In this document: positions 44,879-54,464 of the stretch, in pieces
How positions within the stretch are numbered: position 1 is the stretch's first letter
Layout: each line of letters starts with the position of its first letter
NCBI RefSeq assembly: GCF_901875305.1
Contig: NZ_CABFLY010000002.1
Location: 1 to 64,000 of the forward strand
Source of the DNA: Rothia mucilaginosa
GTDB taxonomy: Bacteria > Actinomycetota > Actinomycetes > Actinomycetales > Micrococcaceae
Length of the DNA: 64,000 bases
Direction of reading: 5' to 3'
Notes under the pieces: model-generated
Seen by the model: the letters and a program-made list of their open reading frames with translations, nothing else
Databases searched by the model: none
What the model was told of the DNA's origin: nothing
Translations under genes and position numbers: made by a program

Positions 44879-46336
44879 GTGAGCATCGAACACCTGGAAC
44901 GTATCGACGGGGTAGCCCAGTACGACCTCATCGTGATTGGTTCCGGCTCGGGCAACACCCTCATCGGCCCCGAGTGGGACGATAAAAAGGTCGCCCTGGT
45001 CGACGGAGGCATCTTCGGCGGAACCTGCCTGAACGTAGGCTGTATTCCCACCAAGATGTTCGTCTACCCGGCCACCGTCGCCGAAAAGACCCGCGAAGTC
45101 AAGCGCCTAGGCATCGACGCGCACGTGGATGCCGTGCACTGGTCCGAGATCCGCGACCGTATCTTCGCCTCCCGTATCGACCGTATCTCTGAAGGAGGCC
45201 GCGACTGGCGTGCCGGCCTGCCCAACGTGGACTTCTATGCTCAGTACGCGCACTTTGTCGGTTCGCACACTCTGGAACTGACCGACGGCACTCGACTGCA
45301 CGGTCGACAGATTGTGATTGCCGCTGGCTCTCGCGCCGTGTTGCCTTCCGTGCCCGGCATCGATTCGCATAAGGTGTACACCAATGACACCATCATGCGT
45401 CTGGATGAGTTGCCCGCCCGCATGGTCGTCATCGGCGGTGGCGTGATTGCGGCCGAGTTCTCCCACGTCTTCTCCGCCCTCGGTACTGAAGTCACCCAGA
45501 TTAACCGCTCCTCCCGCCTGCTGCGCGGTGTGGACGCAGAGGTTGTGGAACGCTTTGAGGAAGCCGCAAGCAAGCAATGGACCATCGTTAAGGAAGCCTC
45601 CCTCGTCGAAATCCGTGAGAACGGTGACGGTAGCGTAACCGTCGTAGCGAAGCGCACCACCGAGAACGATGAAGAACTGCTCGAAATCCCTGCGGACGCT
45701 GTGCTTGTGGCAACCGGTCGCCGCCCCAACACCGACACGCTCAACGCAAAGAACTACTTCGATGTGCAGGATGGCGGCCAGCTCAGCGTCGACAAGTACC
45801 AGCGTGTGCTATACAACGGCGCGCCCGTACCCGGCGTCTACGCCCTCGGCGACGTGTCCAGCCGCTACCAGCTCAAGCACGTGGCCAACCACGAGGCACG
45901 CGTCGTGCAGTACAACCTCAGCCACCCCGAGGACCTGCGCGCGAGCGACCACCGCTACGTGCCGGGTGCCATCTTCAGCAACCCGCAGATTGCCTTTGTT
46001 GGTATGACCGAGGAACAGGCTCGCGAGGCCGCCACCCGCGAAGGATTCGAGATTACCGTCAAGGCACAGAACTTCGGCGACACCGCCTACGGCTGGGCAA
46101 TGGAAGACAAGATTGGTCTGTGTAAGCTGATTGCCCGCAAGGACAACGGTGAACTGCTCGGTGCGCACCTGGTGGGTGAAGAGTCCTCCGTGCTCATCCA
46201 GCCGCTGCTACAGGCAATGAGCTTCGGCATGGATGCGCGCACCCTCGCACGCGGCCAGTACTGGATTCACCCGGCCCTAACCGAAATCGTGGAAAACGCC
46301 CTGCTCGGTCTGGAGTTCGACGAGCCCGTCAACTAA
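44879..46336 (+). CDS. mtr: Mycothione reductase
   Basis: Mtr reduces mycothione (oxidised mycothiol) with NADPH, the actinobacterial counterpart of glutathione reductase. The 485-residue flavoprotein has the FAD motif LIVIGSGSGNT, the redox Cys pair in GGTCLNVGCIPTK (about residues 41-53), the NADPH motif VVIGGGVIAAEF near residue 182, and the active-site His in IHPALTEI. SGSGN in the FAD motif distinguishes Mtr from lipoamide dehydrogenase. The start is GTG 44879, after AAAGAGAAG; the open frame begins earlier, at 44798, without a box. Confidence 0.92.
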   Translation: MSIEHLERIDGVAQYDLIVIGSGSGNTLIGPEWDDKKVALVDGGIFGGTCLNVGCIPTKMFVYPATVAEKTREVKRLGIDAHVDAVHWSEIRDRIFASRIDRISEGGRDWRAGLPNVDFYAQYAHFVGSHTLELTDGTRLHGRQIVIAAGSRAVLPSVPGIDSHKVYTNDTIMRLDELPARMVVIGGGVIAAEFSHVFSALGTEVTQINRSSRLLRGVDAEVVERFEEAASKQWTIVKEASLVEIRENGDGSVTVVAKRTTENDEELLEIPADAVLVATGRRPNTDTLNAKNYFDVQDGGQLSVDKYQRVLYNGAPVPGVYALGDVSSRYQLKHVANHEARVVQYNLSHPEDLRASDHRYVPGAIFSNPQIAFVGMTEEQAREAATREGFEITVKAQNFGDTAYGWAMEDKIGLCKLIARKDNGELLGAHLVGEESSVLIQPLLQAMSFGMDARTLARGQYWIHPALTEIVENALLGLEFDEPVN

Positions 46337-46402
46337 CGCCGACCGGCTCGGCTCACAGAGTAACGCTCAAGCGCTCAGGCTCTGAGTGTTGAGGCAAACA
46401 TA

Positions 46403-46441
46403 GAGGAGGGGGTTGTACCTAAGCGGTACGACCCCCTCCTC
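46403..46441. terminator. Bidirectional terminator between mtr and the acyl-CoA synthetase gene
   Basis: GAGGAGGGGGT and ACCCCCTCCTC pair, with GTACC/GGTAC inside. The two genes converge here, so it may serve both. No long T run on either side. Confidence 0.75.
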
Positions 46442-46467
46442 ACATATTTATGACCAGATAGTGACGA

Positions 46468-48636
46468 CTAGGAGCCTTCGCCTTCCGAACGCTGAGCATC
46501 TGCCTTCTTAGCATCTACACCCTTAGCCGGGGTAGCCTCATGCTCGGAACCGTCGTTAGCCTTCTCAGATTGCTCGGCGTCTTCCTTAGCCTCAGCCTTC
46601 TCATCCTGCGGCTTCTGCAGACGTTCCACCGCCTGCTCACGCAGCTCCTCAAACTTCTCAGCCGCCTGGTCACGGAACTCCGCCAGACGCTCAGCCTGCT
46701 GATCGGCGTACTCGGCCAGGCGCTCGGCCGCTTGATCACGCAACTCCACAAACCGCTCCGTCTGCTCGGCGGCGTAATCCTGCAGACGGGACAGCGAATC
46801 CGACGTGGTGGCGGTGACCCGGCCGTACATTTCGTCCACATAGGAGGAGAAATCCTGCAGCACCTTCGCACGGCGAATCTTGTGCGAGGGGGTCAGATAG
46901 CCGTCCTCCTCGGTCAGATCGCGGTTCATGATGCGGAACTCCCGGATACCCTCGGCGCGCGAGACCAGCTGGTTTGCCTCATCCACAATCCGCTGCACCG
47001 CGGCGCGTACCGCCGGGTGCACGGCCGCCTCCGGGATAGAGAGCGAACGCGGCAAGCCCAGGTGCTCAAGCTGCTCGGGCAGGGTATCAGGATCCAAGGT
47101 CACGAGGGCCGCGATGAAGGGCTTCTCATCACCCACCAGCATGGCCTGAGACACCAGAGGAGAAGTGCGCAGATGATTCTCCGCGATGCCCGGAATAACG
47201 TTCTTACCGCCGGCAGTGACGATGATTTCCTTCTTGCGTCCCACAATCTTCAGCAACCCGGCCTCGTCAAACTCGGCCAGGTCACCGGTCCGGAACCAAC
47301 CGTCCTCGGTGAATGCCTGGGCATCCTCTTCAGGGTTCTTGTAGTAGCTACTAATCACGCCCACGCCACGAACCAGAAGCTCGCCGTCCTCAGCAATGTA
47401 GCCTTCGGAACCGGGGATGAGCGGACCAAGCATACCGATCTGGTACGGGTTGATGCGGCCAACCGCAATCGGGGCGCAGGTCTCGGTCAGACCGTAGCCC
47501 TCGATGACCTGCACACCCACCGCGTGGAAGAAGTGCGCGAGGCGCTCGCCCAGCGGACCGCCTCCGGAGACAGCGTAGCGTAGCTGCCCGCCCAGGGCTG
47601 CGCGCAACTTGGAGTACACGAGGCGGTCGTACAGGGCGTACTGTGCTGCCAGCTTGACGGGCACATGGCCCTCAATCTTCGCCTGCGACCAGCGCACCGC
47701 AATATCGGTGGAACGCTCGAAGAGAGCCTTATTGAACTTACCGCCCTTAGCAGCCTTTGCCATAGCGCCCTCGTACACCTTCTCAAAGACGCGGGGCACC
47801 ACCAGCAGCATGGTCGGCTTGAAACTATCCAGGTCAGACGCCAGGTTCTTGATGTTGGGGGAGTGGCCGATGACTAGGCCAGCATCCAGTGCCAGCACCT
47901 GAATCAGACGCGCCAGAACGTGTGCCAACGGCAAGAAAAGAATGGAGGAGTTGCGGGGGTTCGCAATCTCAGGCTCGACCATCTTGGTATTGACGCTCAG
48001 GTTCAGGAAATGGCCGTGAGTCAGCGCGCAACCCTTGGGGCGACCGGTTGTACCGGAGGTGTACACAATGGTGGCGAGGTCGTCGCATCCGGCTGCGGAA
48101 CGTACCTGCTCCAGATGCTTATCGCTCACCTCGGATGCGCGAGCGCTCAGGGTATCGAGGTCGCCGTTCTCAATGACCCAGCGGTACTTCAACTGCATGG
48201 GCTCTTCGGTCGTTGAGGCGAACTCCTCAGCCTCTGCGATGCGGCCTAGGAGCTTCTCATCCTCAACGAAGACGGCGGTGGCTTCAGAGTGGGCGAGCGC
48301 CCATGCCGCCTGCGCGGGGGCGTTCGTCTCGTACACCGGCACAGAGATAGCGCCTGCGTACCAGATTGCGAAGTCAATGACGGTCCACTCGAAGCGGGTG
48401 CGGCTCATAATGCCCACACGGTCACCCGGACGGATACCCGCAGCAATCATGCCCTTCGCCAGGTCGGTCACCATCTGGTGGAACTGCTGGGCACGCACCG
48501 GCTGCCAGTTACCCGGAGACATCTGTCGGCGGTACAGCACCGGGTTGGAGCTATCGGCTCGGTGGCGCTCAACAATGCTTGTCAGGTTCAGCGAGGGGTC
48601 GACAATGACCTCTGCGGGAGAAGAAAAGACTTTCAT
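46468..48636 (-). CDS. Long-chain acyl-CoA synthetase with 11-residue-repeat tail (FadD15-like)
   Basis: An AMP-forming fatty acid-CoA ligase of 722 residues. The adenylation motif TIVYTSGTTGRPKGCALTHGH lies near residue 190 (in part YTSGTTGRPKG), VSGGGPLGERL follows, then GYGLTETCAP, and GWFRTGDLAEFDEAG. The family usually ends near residue 600. Residues 624-678 form five tandem 11-residue repeats (consensus QxAERLAEhRD), then a 44-residue acidic Ala/Glu/Lys tail. ATG 48636 follows GAAAGG. The next gene, a hydrolase, ends 90 bases upstream on the same strand, so the two may be co-transcribed. Confidence 0.88.
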   Translation of the reverse strand: MKVFSSPAEVIVDPSLNLTSIVERHRADSSNPVLYRRQMSPGNWQPVRAQQFHQMVTDLAKGMIAAGIRPGDRVGIMSRTRFEWTVIDFAIWYAGAISVPVYETNAPAQAAWALAHSEATAVFVEDEKLLGRIAEAEEFASTTEEPMQLKYRWVIENGDLDTLSARASEVSDKHLEQVRSAAGCDDLATIVYTSGTTGRPKGCALTHGHFLNLSVNTKMVEPEIANPRNSSILFLPLAHVLARLIQVLALDAGLVIGHSPNIKNLASDLDSFKPTMLLVVPRVFEKVYEGAMAKAAKGGKFNKALFERSTDIAVRWSQAKIEGHVPVKLAAQYALYDRLVYSKLRAALGGQLRYAVSGGGPLGERLAHFFHAVGVQVIEGYGLTETCAPIAVGRINPYQIGMLGPLIPGSEGYIAEDGELLVRGVGVISSYYKNPEEDAQAFTEDGWFRTGDLAEFDEAGLLKIVGRKKEIIVTAGGKNVIPGIAENHLRTSPLVSQAMLVGDEKPFIAALVTLDPDTLPEQLEHLGLPRSLSIPEAAVHPAVRAAVQRIVDEANQLVSRAEGIREFRIMNRDLTEEDGYLTPSHKIRRAKVLQDFSSYVDEMYGRVTATTSDSLSRLQDYAAEQTERFVELRDQAAERLAEYADQQAERLAEFRDQAAEKFEELREQAVERLQKPQDEKAEAKEDAEQSEKANDGSEHEATPAKGVDAKKADAQRSEGEGS

Positions 48637-48725
48637 AATGGGCCTTTCGGTTGGGGCGACCTCTGCACGGGGTACGCCCCGATGCGGCTCGATGGGAGTC
48701 GCGGAATGGAATACGGTGCCTGCGC

Positions 48726-49661
48726 CTACGGGGTGATGCAATCTGTGGGAGCAGGGGGAAGGTCGTGGGTTATTGCAGTGACGAAATCCTGGAGCGAGGT
48801 GAGTACATACTCGGCGTCATAGTCGAGTGTTGCCACATGGTAGCTACGGGTTAACCATCTAAATTCTACAGGAGCTGAACAATGTTCGAGAAAATATTTA
48901 TGGGAGCTATCCGACACAGTGTGATCGCCCAACGAACGAAGGTACAACACCGGTGCCTTCAGACGCGGTAGCAGCTCGCGGGTTTCAGCCCCCAGCAGGT
49001 GCAACTGATACACCGAGGCGGTGGGCGTCAACCGGTACGCACCCTCACTCACGCCCGGAATAGCGATGTCCGAGCCTACAGATTTGAGCGCTGGCAGAAG
49101 CCTCGAGACAACTCCGGCGTGACGCATCAGTGGGTTCACATCCACCACATAGGGGTTAATAATCGCGGTGCCGAGCACCGGCAGACGCGCGGAGAGATTC
49201 ACGGCCAGCGTGCCACCCATCGACAGGCCAATGACAACAACCTGAAGGCCCTCACCGGCGAGACGGAGATAAGCCGACTCAACCGAGTTTAGCCAGTCGC
49301 GGTAAGTCGTGAGGCGCATGTCCAACCAGCGGGTACCGTGCCCAGCGAGCAGAGGCATCTCAACAGGGTAACCCAACGCCGCAAAATGCTCGGCAACAGG
49401 GCGCATGCTGTGCGGGGAACCGGTGAAACCGTGCACGATGAGGACACCCACACCGGAATTTAACCCCTCAGCCGCACGGGAAGCCTCGGCACCCTGGACC
49501 TCCGGCCGGAAAGACAGTGGGGAATGGTCGAAGACATTGGGGTCGCGCCCAAAACGGCGCTCCAGCATCTCCCGTACCTCCCGGGTAGCCAGGAGGCGGC
49601 GCTCGCGAGCCTTGCGCCGCATACGCTTGATTGGCTCCAACGAGCTATCAAAAATACTCAT
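48726..49661 (-). CDS. Alpha/beta hydrolase, lipase/esterase type
   Basis: A 311-residue cytoplasmic hydrolase. GVLIVHGFTGSPHSM supplies the oxyanion region, GLSMGG (about residue 145) the nucleophilic Ser, and LRSLGDHTVSD the Asp; the His is in YHVATLDYD. The closest general class is monoacylglycerol lipase/carboxylesterase. The N-terminus is basic (RRKARERRLL). AGGAGGGCC precedes the ATG. It is upstream of the acyl-CoA synthetase on the same strand, which suggests use of fatty acids released from esters. Confidence 0.85.
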   Translation of the reverse strand: MSIFDSSLEPIKRMRRKARERRLLATREVREMLERRFGRDPNVFDHSPLSFRPEVQGAEASRAAEGLNSGVGVLIVHGFTGSPHSMRPVAEHFAALGYPVEMPLLAGHGTRWLDMRLTTYRDWLNSVESAYLRLAGEGLQVVVIGLSMGGTLAVNLSARLPVLGTAIINPYVVDVNPLMRHAGVVSRLLPALKSVGSDIAIPGVSEGAYRLTPTASVYQLHLLGAETRELLPRLKAPVLYLRSLGDHTVSDSSHKYFLEHCSAPVEFRWLTRSYHVATLDYDAEYVLTSLQDFVTAITHDLPPAPTDCITP

Positions 49662-49924
49662 GGCCCTCCTAGAACGATGCTGGTGTCGCGGGATATTGAC
49701 CGGCGGGGGAGAGGCGCCCGTTGCCTCTCGGCCTTAGAATACCGCGCCCGTCTCGATAGCACCTGTGAGGTAAACCTGCAGAGGGAGTGCCGGCAGCGGA
49801 TTGAGTGTATAGCCAACCCGCGCTGTGTATTCTTCATGATGCGAGCACAGATTTTGATGGGGGTCGGAGAGAACCGTACGGACAGGCTAGAATTGAGCCG
49901 GGAATATTCAGAGAGGAGATCCCC

Positions 49925-50683
49925 ATGCCGACCACCGCCCTGTACCGAAGCCTCAAGATCCTTGGCTCACCCCTGCTGACGGGCCTGTACCACCACGAGG
50001 TGGTGGGGCTAGAGAACCTGCCCGAAGGCCCCTTCATCGTTGCCAGCAACCACTTGGCTTTCTGCGATTCCATTTTCATTCCGCTCGCCCTGCCGCGCAC
50101 CGTGAATTTCCTTGCCAAGAGCGACTACTTTACGACTCCGGGACTCAAGGGACGTGCCATGGCGGCCTTCTTCCGCGGCGTGGGGCAGCTACCCATGGAC
50201 CGCTCCGGCGGCCGAAAGAGCCAGGAATCCCTCAACGCCGGCGCGCGGGTGCTTGCCGAGGGCGGCATCATCGGCATTTACCCCGAGGGTACGCGTAGCC
50301 CCGACGGCCGCGGCTACCGCCCCAAAGTGGGTGTGGCCCGCCTGGCCCTTGAGTCACGGGTCCCCGTCGTCCCTGTTGGCCAGATTGGCACAGACCTGAT
50401 TCAGCCCTCCGGTACGAATCGCATCCACCTGCGCCACGAGGGTGAACTGATTCACGTGCGCACCGTCATCGGTAAGCCCCTCACCTTCGAGGAGTACACC
50501 GCCGATGTTGAGATTAGCTACCGTTCCCAGCGTGAGGTCGCCGATACCATCGGCACAGCAATTCGCGCTCTGAGCGGGCAGGAGTACGTCGACGTCTACG
50601 CGGATCGTGTCAAGAAGCTCATGGCCGACGAGCACCTGAGCGCCGACGAGGCCGTAGCGCGCCTGCAGAACGAGAAGCGCTAA
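49925..50683 (+). CDS. plsC: 1-acyl-sn-glycerol-3-phosphate acyltransferase
   Basis: A 252-residue acyltransferase of the PlsC family that makes phosphatidic acid at the membrane. The NHX4D-type box reads NHLAFCD (about residue 42) and the second motif EGTRSPDG is near residue 122. A hydrophobic segment precedes the first box. ATG 49925 follows GAGAGGAG. Divergent from the hydrolase and synthetase genes, it adds a third lipid gene to this part of the window. A homologue, Rv2182c, stands near aroG in M. tuberculosis. Confidence 0.88.
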   Translation: MPTTALYRSLKILGSPLLTGLYHHEVVGLENLPEGPFIVASNHLAFCDSIFIPLALPRTVNFLAKSDYFTTPGLKGRAMAAFFRGVGQLPMDRSGGRKSQESLNAGARVLAEGGIIGIYPEGTRSPDGRGYRPKVGVARLALESRVPVVPVGQIGTDLIQPSGTNRIHLRHEGELIHVRTVIGKPLTFEEYTADVEISYRSQREVADTIGTAIRALSGQEYVDVYADRVKKLMADEHLSADEAVARLQNEKR

Positions 50684-50860
50684 AAAGCCTAGATAGGCGG
50701 GATGACTACGTCATCCAGCCCGGCTAGGGGCTATCTGAATCCTGAGATGAAGCCCCTGCCCGGGACGTTCTTAAACACCGCAAGAGTACAATGGTTCCAT
50801 CTCTTCCCCTGCCCGCGCGGGGCCGAAAAGATGCCGCACAAGACCATCCCGACGGAGTGA

Positions 50861-52237
50861 ATGATGAGCACCCAGAACCTCAACATCGCGCAGACCAACA
50901 ACCACGGTCTGGACAATTGGCGTGAGCTACACATTGACCAGCAGCCCACCTGGAGCGAGCACGAAGACTTCGCTAGCACCATCGCAGAGCTGAACTCGGT
51001 TCCGCCGCTTGTCTTTGCCGGTGAGGTTGACGCCATGCGCCAGGCGCTCGGCGAGGTGGCTGAAGGTCGTGCATTCCTGCTGCAGGGCGGCGACTGTGCA
51101 GAAACCTTTGCGGGCGCAACTGCGGATAAGATTTCTGGCCGTGTCAAGACTATCCTGCAGATGTCCGCGGTGCTTACCTACGGCGCCTCCATGCCCGTGG
51201 TGAAGATGGGGCGCATGGCTGGCCAGTTCTCCAAGCCGCGCTCTTCCGACACGGAAACCCGCGGTGACGTCACCCTGCCTTCCTTCCGCGGTGAGACCGT
51301 CAACGGTTTCGACTTCACCCCCGAAGCTCGCGTGCACGACCCCAAGCGTATGCTGCGTGGTTACCACACCAGCGCATCCACCCTGAACCTGGTGCGTGCC
51401 TTCACCAAGGGCGGCTTCGCCGACCTGCGCGCAGTGCACCAGTGGAACCGTGGCTTCACCTCCAACCCCGCCCACGAACGCTACGAAAAGACCGCTAGCG
51501 AAATTGGCCGCGCCCTCAAGTTCATGGAAGCCTGCGGCGTGAACTTCGAAGCCCTCAAGACCACCGACATGTACGTCGGCCATGAGGCGCTGGTTCTGGA
51601 CTATGAGCGTGCCCTCACCCGCATCGACTCACGTACTCACTTGCCTTACGACACCTCCGCGCACTTCCTGTGGATTGGCGAGCGCACCCGCGGTGTCGAT
51701 GACGCCCACGTGGACTTCCTAGCCAAGGTGCGCAACCCGATTGGCGTGAAGCTCGGACCGAGCACCACCGCAGAGGATGCCCTCGCCCTGATTGATAAGC
51801 TCGACCCGAACCGCGAGCCCGGCCGCCTGACCTTCATCACCCGTATGGGCGCGAAGAACATTCGCGAGAAGCTGCCCTCCATCGTCGAGGGCGTACAGGC
51901 CGAGGGGGCGAAGGTCGTGTGGGTGACCGACCCGATGCACGGCAACACCATCTCGGTTCCCTCCGGTTACAAGACCCGCCGTTTCGACGACGTGCTCGAC
52001 GAGGTTCGTGGCTTCTTCGAGGTGCACGAGGCCCTGGGCTCGTTCCCCGGCGGCATCCACGTGGAGATGACCGGCGACGACGTAACCGAATGCCTGGGCG
52101 GCTCCGACGCCATCGACGAGGCAGCACTGGCTGACCGCTACGAGTCCCTGTGTGACCCGCGTCTGAACCACTCGCAGTCCCTGGAAATTGCGTTCCTGGT
52201 CTCCGAGTACCTCAAGAACCGCGGTAGCCGCGGCTAA
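50861..52237 (+). CDS. aroG: Class II 3-deoxy-7-phosphoheptulonate synthase
   Basis: The first step of the shikimate pathway: phosphoenolpyruvate plus erythrose 4-phosphate. The 458-residue protein is of the class II (plant/actinobacterial) type; LLQGGDCAETF with the metal-binding Cys is near residue 73, and GVKLGPSTTAEDA, ITRMG and WVTDPMHGNT supply the rest of the site. Two ATG codons lie next to each other at 50861 and 50864 after ACGGAG. In M. tuberculosis aroG is likewise next to pknL and near plsC. A strong terminator follows. Confidence 0.94.
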   Translation: MMSTQNLNIAQTNNHGLDNWRELHIDQQPTWSEHEDFASTIAELNSVPPLVFAGEVDAMRQALGEVAEGRAFLLQGGDCAETFAGATADKISGRVKTILQMSAVLTYGASMPVVKMGRMAGQFSKPRSSDTETRGDVTLPSFRGETVNGFDFTPEARVHDPKRMLRGYHTSASTLNLVRAFTKGGFADLRAVHQWNRGFTSNPAHERYEKTASEIGRALKFMEACGVNFEALKTTDMYVGHEALVLDYERALTRIDSRTHLPYDTSAHFLWIGERTRGVDDAHVDFLAKVRNPIGVKLGPSTTAEDALALIDKLDPNREPGRLTFITRMGAKNIREKLPSIVEGVQAEGAKVVWVTDPMHGNTISVPSGYKTRRFDDVLDEVRGFFEVHEALGSFPGGIHVEMTGDDVTECLGGSDAIDEAALADRYESLCDPRLNHSQSLEIAFLVSEYLKNRGSRG

Positions 52238-52283
52238 CGAGGCTTTCGCGTGATTGCTTGGCGTAAGCGGTCATGACGCGCTA

Positions 52284-52322
52284 ACGGGCCCGGCCCCTCA
52301 ATAGTTGAGGGGCCGGGCCCGT
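52284..52322. terminator. Perfect palindromic terminator after DAHP synthase
   Basis: ACGGGCCCGGCCCCTCAA and TTGAGGGGCCGGGCCCGT form an 18-bp perfect stem with a TAG loop. It lies between the convergent aroG and kinase genes. Confidence 0.85.
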
Positions 52323-52447
52323 ATTGTTTAGTGAAGACGGCGTTTGGCGGAGACGGTGCTTGGCAAAGAGGGGTGCTTGGTTCGTCTCGGGGGGGGGCGA
52401 GAAGAGAATCTGAACCCGGTGGCATAGAGATCCCGGCGGATTCCGAT

Positions 52448-52477
52448 GAATCCAAGCGAATCCAAGCGAATCCAAGC
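52448..52477. repeat. Three exact 10-bp tandem repeats
   Basis: GAATCCAAGC occurs three times head to tail. A fourth, imperfect copy precedes it (GATTCCGAT). A run of nine G lies nearby at 52389-52397. Copy number may vary among strains. Confidence 0.8.
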
Positions 52478-52501
52478 GGCTGAGCATCTAATAGCCCAGA
52501 C

Positions 52502-54298
52502 CTAATAGCCTAATCCGAAGAAGCTCGTGAAGTTCTTCCACCACTCCGACTGCAGGATAGAGGTAGCAAGCCACCACCCGCCGAAGCTGGCGCTCATGCC
52601 CAGCAGGATCACTAGTAGCGCCCATACACCCATCGCTATGCCCGAGGGGGGAGGGGCGAGCTCCCGCACCGGTAGCCTGCGGTCGCGATGGGTAGCCTCC
52701 CGCAACGCGAATTTGGAGGTCTCAGAGCCGGTGCTTCCACCAGAATCTTGCTGAGAACCCTCCGCAGTATATGCCTCGCCCAGGCTCTCGGTGCTTCCGG
52801 GGTAGTCAGGGTAGGCGTTGAATGCGCGCTCGGCGTGGATAGGGGCGTACTCCCCGAAAGTCGAGATAAACTCCTGCTCGGTCTGCGGCCCGATGCCGAC
52901 GGGACCTCCACCGCTGACGGACGGCATGGAAGCCGCACCCCCGGCGGGCGCATCTGATGCAACGGGTGAAGTGCCGGAGCTTTTCAGATCCTTTGACTCC
53001 CGCGAATCATCGGACTCGCTGGACTCGGCGGCATCAGCGGCAGCCGAGGCCTCGGGGGCCGAACTCTTGAGCGGAGGAATGCCCTCCGGGTTGAGAACCG
53101 AATCCTCCGCGTCCACATCGGCCAGATGAACCCCATCCTGGGAACCGATGAGCAGGCTGTCCGGGGAATAGACATCGTAGGCGAGCAGGTCCCCGGCATC
53201 ACTAAACGCGCTGATGGGGGTGTTGCGCACCATCTGTCCCGCGCCGCTACGCTCAGCGATATCGGCCACCGCCTCCCACAGACTTGAGGTAGGCTCCGGG
53301 ACGCTCGGAGCCCGCCAGGACAGCTCGGACTCGCCGAGAGACTCGGAAACCTCCTTGAGAGAGGCGAAAAGCTCGGTGGCATCCTTGGGGCGGGCCTGCG
53401 GTTGCTTGCGGGTGCACCAGGCAATAATCCCGGCCATGTCGCGGTCGATGCCCGGGGCGATATCGCCGAGCGGAGGCATCTCAATATTGGCGTTGTGGTA
53501 CAGCACCTGCTGGTCGTTCTCCAAACCCACAAAAGGCAGTCGTCCCGCCAGCATACGGTACATCATGACGCCGAGCGCAAAAATATCAGCCGGCGCACCC
53601 ACCTTCACCTGCGGGTCCAGCACCTCCGGAGCCACGTATGCGGGGGTGCCCATGGGGGCACCGGAATCCACCTGATCATCGCGGCGAGACAGACCGAAGT
53701 CCGTCAGTTTCACCTGGCCGTTGGCGTCCAACAGAATATTGCCAGGCTTAATATCGCCATGCAGGTAGCGGTTGGCGTGCACCTCCGAAAGGGCATCCAC
53801 CACCGGCAGCAGAACCTCCAGCGCCTCACCCATGCTCAGGGCGCGCCGCGTGCGCAATAGCTGGCTGAGCGTGCATCCGTGCACGTACTCGAGCACGATA
53901 TACATGACCATCTGCCCGGCCACATACTCGGTACCCGAAGAGATGACACCCACCGTATGCCCGCCGCCCACCTGGCGCATTGAGCGTTCCTCGCGGTGGA
54001 ATTTCTGCCGGTTGGCGGCGTCCTGCGCCAGAGCCGGGGAGAGGATCTTGAGCGCCACCGGATTGTTCGACCATAAATCCAGTGCGTAGTAGACCTCGCT
54101 CATGCCGCCGCGCCCAATCAGCGAACCCACCTGGTAGTGCCCCTCAATGATGGCGCCACTCAGCCACTCCGAAGAGCCGACCGTAGCACCCTGTGCGGGC
54201 GCGGTGGTGGCCGGAGGAACCGTAGAAGAGGATGGAGGATTCGAAGGTGATGAGTGAGTGCGCGCGGAAGAACGGGGGCGCGGGAGGGGAGTATTCAT
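52502..54298 (-). CDS. Membrane serine/threonine kinase with HGD catalytic loop (PknL-like)
   Basis: A 598-residue Hanks-type kinase. After 50 Pro/Ser/Thr-rich residues come the Gly-rich loop GRGGMSEV (62-69), Lys84, the catalytic loop HGDIKPGN (180-187) and DFG (200-202). HGD replaces the usual HRD, so this is a non-RD kinase. A 250-residue disordered segment rich in Ser, Glu and Ala leads to one membrane helix (about 557-580), and about 18 residues lie beyond it; no PASTA or other sensor domain is present. It faces the Rv2175c-like gene across a divergent promoter region, as pknL faces Rv2175c in M. tuberculosis. Confidence 0.9.
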   Translation of the reverse strand: MNTPLPRPRSSARTHSSPSNPPSSSTVPPATTAPAQGATVGSSEWLSGAIIEGHYQVGSLIGRGGMSEVYYALDLWSNNPVALKILSPALAQDAANRQKFHREERSMRQVGGGHTVGVISSGTEYVAGQMVMYIVLEYVHGCTLSQLLRTRRALSMGEALEVLLPVVDALSEVHANRYLHGDIKPGNILLDANGQVKLTDFGLSRRDDQVDSGAPMGTPAYVAPEVLDPQVKVGAPADIFALGVMMYRMLAGRLPFVGLENDQQVLYHNANIEMPPLGDIAPGIDRDMAGIIAWCTRKQPQARPKDATELFASLKEVSESLGESELSWRAPSVPEPTSSLWEAVADIAERSGAGQMVRNTPISAFSDAGDLLAYDVYSPDSLLIGSQDGVHLADVDAEDSVLNPEGIPPLKSSAPEASAAADAAESSESDDSRESKDLKSSGTSPVASDAPAGGAASMPSVSGGGPVGIGPQTEQEFISTFGEYAPIHAERAFNAYPDYPGSTESLGEAYTAEGSQQDSGGSTGSETSKFALREATHRDRRLPVRELAPPPSGIAMGVWALLVILLGMSASFGGWWLATSILQSEWWKNFTSFFGLGY

Positions 54299-54464
54299 AC
54301 GGCCTCTATCTTATCGCTCGGCCCCATCGCGCGGCGGGGAAAAGGTCACCGGGAGGGTAATACCCAGCTGATTCTAAGGCAACCGGTCGCGCAGATTGCG
54401 ATGTTCAGCGCCGGTGAGCGGGTTAAAAGTGGTAAATATGAGTCGGCTCTGGCACTCTTAAAAG

